The notes under the pieces: generated by a model
What the model was told of the DNA's origin: nothing
Database searches by the model: none
The model's input: only the letters and a program-made list of their open reading frames with translations
Shown here: piece after piece, positions 8,679 to 16,191 of the stretch
Position numbering within the stretch: the stretch's first letter is position 1
Layout of the letters: each line of letters begins with the position of its first letter
Assembly (NCBI GenBank): GCA_024401975.1
Contig: JAKSKB010000005.1
Span: forward strand, 1-49,011
DNA length: 49,011 nucleotides
Origin: Bacteroidales bacterium
GTDB lineage: Bacteria > Bacteroidota > Bacteroidia > Bacteroidales > UBA932
Reading direction: 5' to 3'
Made by a program: the position numbers and the translations under genes

Positions 8679-9508
8679 AACTGCTGCTCCCTGCTCTTGA
8701 GGCCCAGAATCCGTTTGCGGAGCTGCTGGTTCTCTGCAGTCAGCTCCAATATTCCCGAGTTGAGCTCGGCCAGCTGGTCGTCGCCGTCGAACTCGTTGGC
8801 GTACTTCCGGTTGTAAGAACGGTAATTGTTGAGTCCTTCTAGCATATTGTATATGGGATTGACGTAATAGGCCAGTATGAAGAACAACAGCATGAACACG
8901 AGGAGCATCCCTACGCCTATCGCCACTATTCCCGGAATGATGCTCCGGTAGAACCCTCTGTCGAAAGTGGCGGAGTTCTTTCTCAAATCGTTGTATATCG
9001 CAAGCGAAAGATTTTCGAGATGTTTGTGGAGGGACTTGTATTGCGGCTGGAGCGATTCGAAATACCAGGCCCGCGAATCGATGAAATCGGAGAGCAGGAC
9101 TTCATTGAGTTCGTAGGATGTCTGCATATAGGAGTATTGGGCCGCCACCACGGAATCGGCCATAGGACCGACGGATCCTGTCGCAAGGCCGGCGCGAAGA
9201 CGCGCGCATCGCGTGGAGAAGCCGTTCTGATCGAAATCGGGAAGGGTGTTCAACCCCTCGTCCCCTATGACGGTAAGGATGCCGAGATTGTACGCATCGG
9301 TCTGCTCCACAAGCTGTTGCGCGACATTGAGTGCTTCTATGTTGTCGGCGATGAGGCCGGAAACGTAGTTGCGCATATTCCTGTACTGCAAGACGGAAAT
9401 GACGCACGAAATCAACAGCACGGCGACAACCGCGTTGAGACTGAGGATGAGTTTCATCCTCATAGACAGTTTCCTTCCTTTTGCGTTGGAAGCGTTATCC
9501 GAAGACAT
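8675..9508 (-). CDS. Membrane sensor-like protein with HAMP-like region and coiled coil, no output domain
   Basis: This 277-residue protein has two membrane helices, near residues 18-41 and 190-213. They flank an extracytoplasmic region of about 150 residues that looks helical, like four-helix-bundle ligand-binding domains. After the second helix comes a short HAMP-like stretch (NPIYNMLEGLNNY) and a C-terminal coiled coil with leucines at heptad spacing. There is no histidine kinase, cyclase or chemotaxis signalling domain. The ATG at 9508 is preferred over one at 9580 because a TATATTTG promoter element lies between them, so the longer form would not be transcribed from it. The stop overlaps the trkH start (ATGA). 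It may sense a signal and modulate TrkH; that is inference. A truncated sensor kinase is the alternative. Confidence 0.75.
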   Translation of the reverse strand: MSSDNASNAKGRKLSMRMKLILSLNAVVAVLLISCVISVLQYRNMRNYVSGLIADNIEALNVAQQLVEQTDAYNLGILTVIGDEGLNTLPDFDQNGFSTRCARLRAGLATGSVGPMADSVVAAQYSYMQTSYELNEVLLSDFIDSRAWYFESLQPQYKSLHKHLENLSLAIYNDLRKNSATFDRGFYRSIIPGIVAIGVGMLLVFMLLFFILAYYVNPIYNMLEGLNNYRSYNRKYANEFDGDDQLAELNSGILELTAENQQLRKRILGLKSREQQL

Positions 9509-9530
9509 ATAATCAAAAACCTTTATCCGA

Positions 9531-9538
9531 CAAATATA
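9531..9538 (-). promoter_or_regulatory. -7 promoter element for the sensor-trkH run
   Basis: TATATTTG on the minus strand matches the Bacteroidota -7 consensus TAnnTTTG exactly. It lies 22 nt upstream of the chosen ATG at 9508. No clear -33 element was found at the usual spacing. Confidence 0.55.
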
Positions 9539-9569
9539 CGCAAATTCTTTATAAAGTTTTATATGAATA

Positions 9570-9601
9570 TTTGCCACCACACCGAAAAATCGTTAATTTT
9601 G
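9570..9601 (+). promoter_or_regulatory. Promoter of the ROK family gene
   Basis: A -33 TTTG at 9570-9573 is followed after 20 nt by TAATTTTG at 9594-9601, an exact TAnnTTTG. The predicted transcription start falls about 10 nt before the ATG at 9616. This promoter overlaps the region of the divergent sensor-trkH promoter, so one DNA-bound protein could affect both. Confidence 0.65.
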
Positions 9602-9615
9602 CGCGAAGATTTTTA

Positions 9616-10833
9616 ATGAAAAATATGAGTGACATCACATTTCTTCAAGATATGGTCAGCAAGTCGGCCGAAGCAAAAAGACAGATTCTGCGCCTGTGCA
9701 TAATCAACGGCCCCTTCTCCATAGCCGACCTGTCCAAAGATATGAACACCAGCGTGCCCACCATAACCAAACTCATATCGGAACTGATGCGGGACGGGCT
9801 GATACGGGACCTCGGCAAGCACGGCACTTCCGGAGGAAGGCGTCCCAGCATATTCGGCCTTGATGCGAAAGCGGGCCACTTCCTCGGCGTGGACGTGGGC
9901 TCCAAGGATTTCAAAATCGCCGTCACTGATTTCAACGGTGAAGAAGTTCTTTTCACGGACAGCATACCCTTCGTGCTCGAAGCGAGCGCGGAATCGCTCA
10001 AGGAGATATGCCGCATAATCAGGGAAGAGGTGACGAAGGCCGGAATCGAATGGGAGTCCGTACTAGAAGCGGGCATAAGCCTGTCGGGCCGCGTCAATCC
10101 CGAAGAAGGATATTCGCTGACCTACTCGGTAAGTGACGACTTCCCTCTCAAGACCATATTCCAGAACGAGCTGCACGTGCCCGTAATCATAGAAAACGAC
10201 TCTCGTGCAATGACTTACGGGGAATATCTCGCCGGCAACAACGAGAGCGCCGAGAAAAATATGCTTTTCATCAACATCAGCTGGGGGCTGGGAATGGGTA
10301 TGATTCTGGACGGCAACCTGTACTACGGGAAATCCGGGTTCTCCGGTGAAATCGGACACTTCCCTCTTCTCAACAACGGCAAGATATGCCGCTGTGGCAA
10401 GATGGGCTGCCTGGAGACAGGAGCCTCCGGTTCCGCGCTCTATCATATGATAAAGGACGAACTGGCGGCGGGGCGGAACTCTTCGCTGAGCAAAAAGTTC
10501 AAGAGCGGGGAGAAACTGCATCTCAACGACGTGCTTGAAGCCGTGAAGGAGGAAGACGTGCTGGCCATTGAAGGCATAGAGACCGTCGGTGAGACTCTCG
10601 GCAGGTGCATCGCGGGACTCATCAACGTATTCAATCCTGGACAGGTGATAATAGGCGGCCGGCTCGCCGTAGGCGGGAAATACCTCCTCTATTCCATCAA
10701 ATCGGCAGTGAACAAGTACTCGCTCATAAGAGTAAGTTCGGACACAAAAATACGGTTCAGCACACTCGGAGCGAAAGCCGCCGCGACGGGCGCCTGCCTC
10801 ATCGCGCGCAGCAGACTGCTCGGCCTGATGTAA
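9616..10833 (+). CDS. ROK family transcriptional regulator or sugar kinase with N-terminal winged helix
   Basis: The 405-residue protein has an N-terminal helix-turn-helix (residues about 20-75, including SVPTITKLISELMRDGLI) followed by a ROK kinase-like domain. The ATP-binding phosphate-1 region is GVDVGSKDFKIAV. The zinc-binding ROK signature is CRCGKMGCLETG. This is the NagC/XylR/Mlc architecture: sugar or amino-sugar ligands bind the ROK domain and release DNA. The ATG at 9616 follows a strong promoter; an in-frame extension back to 9481 would precede the promoter and was rejected. It is divergent from the run that ends with GH43 and GH20 glycosidases, so control of that run is plausible. 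Its TAA stop abuts the glnS stop with no spacer. Confidence 0.9.
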   Translation: MKNMSDITFLQDMVSKSAEAKRQILRLCIINGPFSIADLSKDMNTSVPTITKLISELMRDGLIRDLGKHGTSGGRRPSIFGLDAKAGHFLGVDVGSKDFKIAVTDFNGEEVLFTDSIPFVLEASAESLKEICRIIREEVTKAGIEWESVLEAGISLSGRVNPEEGYSLTYSVSDDFPLKTIFQNELHVPVIIENDSRAMTYGEYLAGNNESAEKNMLFINISWGLGMGMILDGNLYYGKSGFSGEIGHFPLLNNGKICRCGKMGCLETGASGSALYHMIKDELAAGRNSSLSKKFKSGEKLHLNDVLEAVKEEDVLAIEGIETVGETLGRCIAGLINVFNPGQVIIGGRLAVGGKYLLYSIKSAVNKYSLIRVSSDTKIRFSTLGAKAAATGACLIARSRLLGLM

Positions 10834-12492
10834 TCACTCCACCTTGAACGAATCCTTGAGCGCCGTTGTCTTGTTGAAGACAGGGCGCTTTTCCGTACTG
10901 TCCGGATCCTTGAAGAAATACCCTACGCGTTCGAACTGAACGGGCAGGCCGGAAGCGTCTTCGAGCAGGGCAGGTTCCGCATATCCCGTCACTTCCACGA
11001 GGGAATCCGGATTGAGGAAGTCCTTGTAGTCCTTGTCTTCGGGAATGGAATTCATATCCGGTTGCACGAACAGGCGGTCATACAGCCGCAAATCCAGTTC
11101 ACGGGCGAAAGAAGCGCTCACCCAGTGTATGGTACCCTTGACGGAACGCCATTCTCCGTTGCCGGGACGCGTAGAAGGGTCATAGCTGCATTTAAGTTCG
11201 ATGACCTTCCCGGATTCATCCTTCACCACCTCGTCGCACTTGATTATGTAGGTATATTTAAGGCGCACTTCTCCGCCCGGCTTGAGACGGAAGTACTTGT
11301 GCGGCGCATCCTCCATAAAATCAGCCCTGTCAATCAGAAGTTCTCCCGTAAAAGGCACCTTCCTTGATGCACCCTCCGGCTCGGCAGGATTGAGCGGGCA
11401 GTCGAACCATTCGACCTGTCCCTCGGGATAATTGGTGAGAGTGAGCCTTACAGGGTCATCGGAGACCACCATATACCTGTTGCTGCGTGCATTCAGATCC
11501 TGACGCACGCACCATTCCAGCAGCTGTATGTCTATGAGCTGGTCGTGCTTGGTGACGCCTATCTTCTCGCAGAAAGCCTTGAGCGCTTCCGGGGTGTAGC
11601 CTCGGCGGCGCACACCGCAGAGCGTGGGCATACGCGGGTCATCCCATCCCGACACCAGACCTTTCTGAACCAGCTCGAGAAGCTTGCGCTTGCTCATCAG
11701 AGTGTAGGTCAGGTTGAGTCTCGCAAATTCGTACTGATGCGAGGGGAAAATCCCCAGAGTCTCTATGAACCAGTCGTACAACGGCCTGTGGACGTCGAAC
11801 TCAAGGGTGCAGATGGAATGCGTGATGTGCTCGATGGAATCGCACTGGCCGTGTGTGAAGTCATACATAGGATAGATGCACCACTTGTCTCCTGTCCTGT
11901 GGTGGGCGGCGTGCTTGATGCGGTAAAGTATGGGGTCCCTGAACATCATATTGGGGTGGGCCATATCTATCTTCGCGCGGAGTACCTTTTCCCCGTCGGC
12001 ATACTTGCCGTCGCGCATCTCGCGGAAAATCTTCAGATTCTCTTCCGGGGTGCGGTTGCGCCACGGGCTATCGGTTCCGGGGGTCTCCACAGTCCCTCTG
12101 TTGAGCCGCATCTCCTCCAGTCTCTGGTCGTCCCCAGATGCCTGTCCCTTCAGTATCATCTGCTCCGCCCATTGATAGAGCTGCTCGAACTAATCAGCTG
12201 CATAACATTCCTTCTCCCACTCGAATCCCATCCACCTGATATCCTCCTTGATGGCCTCCACGTATTCCGTGTCCTCCTTGGTGGGATTGGTGTCATCGTA
12301 ACGGAGATTGGTCCTTCCGCCGTATTTCTGCGCAAGTCCGAAATTGATGCACAGACTTTTGGCGTGACCCAGATGAAGGTATCCGTTGGGCTCGGGAGGA
12401 AAACGCGTCAAAACCGATGCGCACTTTCCCGATTTGAGGTCATCCTCTATGATTTCTTCAAGAAAATTCAACTTCTTCGCTTGTTCTTCCAT
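10834..12492 (-). pseudogene. glnS: Glutaminyl-tRNA synthetase interrupted by an in-frame TAG
   Basis: Read through one TAG, this frame gives a 552-codon glutaminyl-tRNA synthetase, close to the usual 550-residue length. The first 100 codons carry [16 protein letters not shown] with the HIGH motif (HLGH). The remainder carries the MSKRKL form of KMSKS and the anticodon-binding barrels. The TAG at 12192-12190 sits between CYAAD and FEQLYQWA, where homologues usually have Tyr (TAT or TAC), so one base change explains it. Downstream of the TAG the frame is intact, with an internal ATG at 12159. Neither fragment alone holds both catalytic motifs. Other genes here end in TAG, so the codon is a normal stop. 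The gene starts 9 nt after the DUF5119 gene with no visible promoter of its own. Nonsense mutation, sequence error and readthrough all remain possible. Confidence 0.85.
12190..12192 (-). other. In-frame amber codon within glnS
   Basis: The minus-strand codons around this site read GCT GAT TAG TTC GAG, with no shift of frame on either side. The expected residue is Tyr, judged from the SDYF/ADYF pattern common in glutaminyl-tRNA synthetases. One substitution in the third codon position restores it. Confidence 0.85.
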
Positions 12493-12501
12493 ATCTTTCT
12501 G

Positions 12502-13503
12502 TCATTTTATTTCGATGTTTTCCACATTTCCTTCCTCCCAGTCATCCACACTGACGTCGAACCCGCCTCCCGCACCCGATACTTCAGGCAAGGCAATCCC
12601 TTCGGATTCAATCAGCATATGATATACGTCTACGGGGAACGACCAGCTGTCGGACACGTCCAGCGTATCGGAAAAGGTCGTAGCCATATCTATCAGGGGA
12701 ATATCCAGATACAAAGTCAGGTTCTGGGACGGGGACACATCCGCTGCCGCGTCGCCTGACTGCTCCGTGACGTACTGCACTCCGGGCAACCCGAATGAGA
12801 CGAACGACTTGCTTATGATTCCCGGCTTCGGACTTTGCAGCGAATTACTTTCAATCAGTGTCCAGTCCGTCAGTTCGAAGGAGGTGGTCCCTGTCCCGGT
12901 GCAGTTCCGTGTCAGATAGAAACTCTTGGCCATTCCGCTGATGACCCCGTCAGCCGCGCGCGCATACTGCACACCGCTGACAGGCACTTTTATGACAGTA
13001 AGGACCGCTATGGAATGCGGCGTAAGCTCTATGGGTACGGGTGAGGGATTGTTGAGCATATCCGGCGTCACGACGAAATCCTCCTCCGTGCCCGTCATCA
13101 GTTCCGCCGGCTCCCGGGAGAAGCCCGGCTTGCCGCCGTCGGCTATCGAAACATACATATCGTCCCACGAATCCATATCGTGAAAGGAGATGCTCTCATA
13201 CTCCTCTACGGTCTGGTTGAATGCCAGGACGTTGTATGTTCCGGGGGGGAGATTCAGCACAACCGAATCCACGTCGTTGGTAACGTGTCGCAGGGGCGCG
13301 CCTCCGTCCTTGGGGAAAAACATCACGGTCATCCCCGTGGGGCGCTCGCTCAGGCAGCTCCAATCCATCGTTATCGAAAGACGGGCCTTCCCGGAATGTT
13401 CCCAGTGGTTGTAACACAAGTCCTTGTAGGCGCAGGACGACAAAATGGCGGACAAGAGAAGAGCCACCGCGACACGCATCAAGCCGGACGAAGATTTTCC
13501 CAT
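12502..13503 (-). CDS. DUF5119-type surface lipoprotein of a fimbrial cluster
   Basis: The 333-residue protein starts with a lipoprotein signal (hydrophobic stretch then LSSC) followed by AYKDLCYNHWEH, a pattern I associate with Bacteroidales DUF5119 proteins. The rest is beta-rich, without catalytic motifs. These proteins usually accompany FimA/Mfa1-type fimbrillins and may act as accessory or tip components. The ATG at 13503 is chosen because it shares its A with the TGA of the upstream DUF3575 gene (TGATG) and directly precedes the signal peptide. A longer reading to 13626 would add 41 arginine-rich residues with no export signal and was rejected. glnS follows after 9 nt. Confidence 0.75.
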   Translation of the reverse strand: MGKSSSGLMRVAVALLLSAILSSCAYKDLCYNHWEHSGKARLSITMDWSCLSERPTGMTVMFFPKDGGAPLRHVTNDVDSVVLNLPPGTYNVLAFNQTVEEYESISFHDMDSWDDMYVSIADGGKPGFSREPAELMTGTEEDFVVTPDMLNNPSPVPIELTPHSIAVLTVIKVPVSGVQYARAADGVISGMAKSFYLTRNCTGTGTTSFELTDWTLIESNSLQSPKPGIISKSFVSFGLPGVQYVTEQSGDAAADVSPSQNLTLYLDIPLIDMATTFSDTLDVSDSWSFPVDVYHMLIESEGIALPEVSGAGGGFDVSVDDWEEGNVENIEIK

Positions 13504-14210
13504 CACCGACGTCCTCCCCTGCTGTCGGGCCTGCCGCCGTCCCGACCATTGAATTCTATGACTCGGAATATGGAGACCTCGAGCCGCGTGGGTCCGAACC
13601 AGTTCCTTGCGGCACCGTCCTGCCATACGAAATGAGTGTCTTCCGGCAGATATTCATTGTACTTCAACCTCAAGTAGCCTATGCCGGCAGAGAAAGCGAA
13701 AGCCCACTTGCCGCCCTTCAGGGGCAGGGTGTAGCCATATTCCGCCTGAACGCCGAAATTCCAGCCGTCGCACTGGAAACCCCGGCCCCCGAACTCAAAA
13801 TCGTAGCTCAGTCCTATGCCGCTCACTCCTACGAAATGGCCCAGAAGCGGATGCTCCTGTGCAAGACTTCCGAAGTGGTAACGGAGGCCTGCATAGCCTC
13901 CATAAGTCTGGTAGAAGACATTGCGGGCGGGGATTTTCCACCACGCGAAATTCCAGTCACCGGAAAAGCTGAGTCCTTTATAGACGGGGAGCTCGACACC
14001 GATATTGGGTACAAGGGCAGCGTCATAGACAAGATTGCTCCTGAGCGCGATGCAGTAGGGCGAGGGTACAGTCTGGCCGCGCGAAACTACAACAACGGAA
14101 AGCAGCAGCGCAAGTGCCAGCGCAAGCCGCTTTCCTGCAATATGGGAGCCGCTTCCAAACAACGGCACTGAAATTTGCCGGGGCAAGCCTGCGGCCTTCC
14201 AATCAGTCAA
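13503..14210 (-). CDS. DUF3575 family outer-membrane-associated protein
   Basis: The 235-residue protein carries the DUF3575 signature ALRSNLVYDAALVPNIGVE followed by alternating beta strands (WNFAWWKIP, YGGYAGLRYHFG). This suggests a small outer-membrane beta barrel. A hydrophobic export segment spans residues about 28-46 behind a long N-region, so the true start may lie downstream of the ATG at 14210. It starts 31 nt after the fimbrillin stop and overlaps the DUF5119 gene start by one base, which places it in the fimbrillin operon. DUF3575 proteins often sit beside fimbrillin genes. Their biochemical role is not established, and an assembly or anchoring role is inference. Confidence 0.75.
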   Translation of the reverse strand: MTDWKAAGLPRQISVPLFGSGSHIAGKRLALALALLLSVVVVSRGQTVPSPYCIALRSNLVYDAALVPNIGVELPVYKGLSFSGDWNFAWWKIPARNVFYQTYGGYAGLRYHFGSLAQEHPLLGHFVGVSGIGLSYDFEFGGRGFQCDGWNFGVQAEYGYTLPLKGGKWAFAFSAGIGYLRLKYNEYLPEDTHFVWQDGAARNWFGPTRLEVSIFRVIEFNGRDGGRPDSRGGRR

Positions 14211-14241
14211 TCTCCTACGCTGTTATAGATGCAAACATTGA

Positions 14242-15114
14242 TTATTTGATAGTCGCCGCCGTGTCAGCTGCACTAGAAAAGTCCGTCACGTCAGGACTGA
14301 ATTCTATCTTGTTGGCATTGAAGGTCAGATTGATTGTATGCGTCTTGCCTTCGGTCATAGTCAACTGGACCACCTTTGGGCTTGTACTATAGTCAGCGAG
14401 TACGGTCTCCCCGTCATTTGTGGTAATCTGACAATAGATCTTGACAGTCACATCCTGGGGTGCGACATACTTTTTAGTAAGCTCAACGACCGTCAACGTC
14501 CCGCTACTAATTTCCTGGGTGCCACTATAATATTCCGTTTCGCTGGCTTCGTTCCCCAACTCCCAGTTTGCCGATGCTTTGGTTATATCATAACTGGCCG
14601 GAGCTTTTGCGGACACCTTAATCTTCGTGATTGTCGCCTTAAGACCGCCCGCATCGGCAACTTTTGCCTCTACTGCAAGTTTGGAGAAGATATGTCCAAA
14701 CGAAAGGTCAACTGCAGAAGGACTGCTTGAACACGTTTGATCCGTTGCTTTCGCTACAACCACATCGTCGTCAATGGAAGTCACTGTAACCACACCTTTA
14801 TCGGAAACGGTATTATTGGAGGCATAGAAATCCATTGTACCTGAAGCGGGCCAATAACTTTTACTCTTCCATTTTGTAGCGTCCTGCACTATGGTTTCGT
14901 TAAAATATTTGGTGGTGACATTATCCTTAATATAGTTTGCCAGCACCTCGATAGACGTAAGATTGTCATTTGTCACGTCAGCCCCCCTGGTCTGTCCCTG
15001 GGTATAGACACCGAAAGAGATGGGGGTGAAAGTGATTTCCACTGAAGGCACTTCTTTCTTGCAAGCGGCCAGCGCGATGACGGCGGCAGAGATGACGAAC
15101 ATTTTTTTGAGCAT
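14242..15114 (-). CDS. Fimbrillin family lipoprotein (FimA/Mfa1-like)
   Basis: The 290-residue protein has a lipoprotein signal with lipobox ALAAC (Cys 18) and then a beta-rich body. It ends with strands of the kind seen in Bacteroidales fimbrillins (TINLTFNANKIEFS). An arginine in QTRGAD near residue 43 matches the position at which secreted fimbrillins are trimmed by an Arg-specific protease before donor-strand polymerisation; that processing is inferred. It is the first gene of the DUF3575-DUF5119-glnS run and has the best promoter of the region (15170-15200). Its base composition is visibly richer in A+T than its neighbours, as expected for a variable surface antigen or a transferred gene. 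It could be the shaft subunit or a minor pilin. Confidence 0.8.
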   Translation of the reverse strand: MLKKMFVISAAVIALAACKKEVPSVEITFTPISFGVYTQGQTRGADVTNDNLTSIEVLANYIKDNVTTKYFNETIVQDATKWKSKSYWPASGTMDFYASNNTVSDKGVVTVTSIDDDVVVAKATDQTCSSSPSAVDLSFGHIFSKLAVEAKVADAGGLKATITKIKVSAKAPASYDITKASANWELGNEASETEYYSGTQEISSGTLTVVELTKKYVAPQDVTVKIYCQITTNDGETVLADYSTSPKVVQLTMTEGKTHTINLTFNANKIEFSPDVTDFSSAADTAATIK

Positions 15115-15169
15115 AGTGTTGAATTTTTTGAGTTTGTCAATAAAATCACGCCAATAGGGCGCTCATTTG

Positions 15170-15200
15170 CAAATTTAGAAAATTTAATGCATTCGACAAA
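15170..15200 (-). promoter_or_regulatory. Promoter of the fimbrillin operon
   Basis: On the minus strand a -33 TTTG (15200-15197) precedes an exact -7 TAAATTTG (15177-15170) by 19 nt. The leader to the ATG at 15114 is about 50 nt. It begins near a small hairpin in which CGCC and GGCG enclose a short loop (15149-15161). No inverted repeats flank the promoter, so there is no sign of phase inversion. Confidence 0.7.
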
Positions 15201-15262
15201 TAAAAACCGAATAAAAATTCACCTCCTTTCCACCGACGGTTCCGCTAACCTGATGACCGTCA

Positions 15263-15292
15263 TTGATATGTCTGACGAATTTATTACCTTTG
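15263..15292 (+). promoter_or_regulatory. Promoter of the yicC-like gene
   Basis: A -33 TTG at 15263-15265 and an exact -7 TACCTTTG at 15285-15292 are separated by 19 nt. The predicted start site lies about 15 nt before the ATG at 15313. This argues against the longer in-frame reading from 15187. Confidence 0.65.
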
Positions 15293-15312
15293 CACAATCC
15301 AAAAATGCGGCA

Positions 15313-16191
15313 ATGATTAAATCGATGACAGGGTACGGCAAGGCGGAAGCCCTGCTTGACAGCGGCAAACTTACGGTTGAGATACGCACGTTGAACGGAA
15401 AAAATGCTGAAATCAACATAAAATCATCGCTTCTCCCCCGTGAGAAGGAGATTCACGTCAGGCAAAAAATCGCGGAAACGTTGCAACGGGGCACGATAGA
15501 CGTGTTCATCTCCCGGGAAAACCCGACTTCGGAAAGCGCGAAAAAAATAAACGCGGGACTGGCACTCGACTATTACAGGCAGATTGAAGCTCTGTGCGCA
15601 CAGGCAGGCAGTCCGGTTCCCGGCATTCACGCCGCACTGGACACGCTTATGAAAATGCCGGACGTCGTGGACACCTCAAGAAGCGAAATCATCACGGAAG
15701 AATCCTGGCCCGCTGTCGAAGAAGCTTTCGACCGCTGTCTCGAAGCCGTGAACGATTTCCGGAGCCGCGAAGGCGAGACTCTGTACAGGGACGTAACTTC
15801 CCGCGTGGCCACCATCGACGGTCTCGACAGGGAAATAGAGCAATACGAAAGCGAAAGGACGGCGAACGTGCGGGAGAGGATACTCAAGGCGGCGGAAGAT
15901 CTCAAGATAAGGCTCGATGCCGAAAGATTCGAGCAGGAAATGATTTTCTATCTGGAAAAGATGGACATCAACGAAGAGAAGGTGCGTCTCCGCCAGCACT
16001 GCCGCTATTTTATGGATACCATAGACTCCGAACCCTGTCCGGGCAAGAAACTCGGCTTCATCATTCAGGAAATGGGGCGTGAAATCAACACCACCGGCTC
16101 GAAGGCCAATCACGCCGGCATACAGAAACTGGTGGTGCGTATGAAAGACGAACTCGAGAAAATCCGCGAGCAGTCAATGAACATCCTTTAG
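15313..16191 (+). CDS. YicC family endoribonuclease-like protein
   Basis: The 292-residue protein begins MIKSMTGYGKAE, the typical YicC start, and ends with the family's C-terminal signature (GREINTTGSKANH, then an EKIREQ stretch). YicC proteins bind and cut RNA, and in E. coli YicC influences degradation of the small RNA RyhB. A role in RNA turnover is therefore expected. The start at 15313 is fixed by homology and by the promoter ending at 15292. The gene ends in TAG. Its last 18 nt overlap the tail of the oppositely oriented tex gene, so the two mRNAs have complementary 3' ends. Confidence 0.9.
   Translation: MIKSMTGYGKAEALLDSGKLTVEIRTLNGKNAEINIKSSLLPREKEIHVRQKIAETLQRGTIDVFISRENPTSESAKKINAGLALDYYRQIEALCAQAGSPVPGIHAALDTLMKMPDVVDTSRSEIITEESWPAVEEAFDRCLEAVNDFRSREGETLYRDVTSRVATIDGLDREIEQYESERTANVRERILKAAEDLKIRLDAERFEQEMIFYLEKMDINEEKVRLRQHCRYFMDTIDSEPCPGKKLGFIIQEMGREINTTGSKANHAGIQKLVVRMKDELEKIREQSMNIL

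Noticed and set aside
9481..9615. Longer start for the ROK gene
   Set aside because: The extension precedes the predicted transcription start and is not like the family N-terminus.
12159..12192. Frameshift as the cause of the glnS break
   Set aside because: The frame is the same before and after the TAG; a single substitution accounts for it.
10834..12492. Genetic code change in which TAG encodes an amino acid
   Set aside because: Several normal genes here, including secA, dnaN, rpoD, argS, nqrA, nqrB and nqrE, end in TAG at the expected length.
15187..15312. Longer start for the yicC-like gene
   Set aside because: It crosses the promoter at 15263-15292 and precedes the conserved MIKSMTGYGKAE start.
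15121..15312. Invertible promoter controlling the fimbrillin operon
   Set aside because: No matching inverted repeats flank the promoter and no recombinase gene is present in the window.
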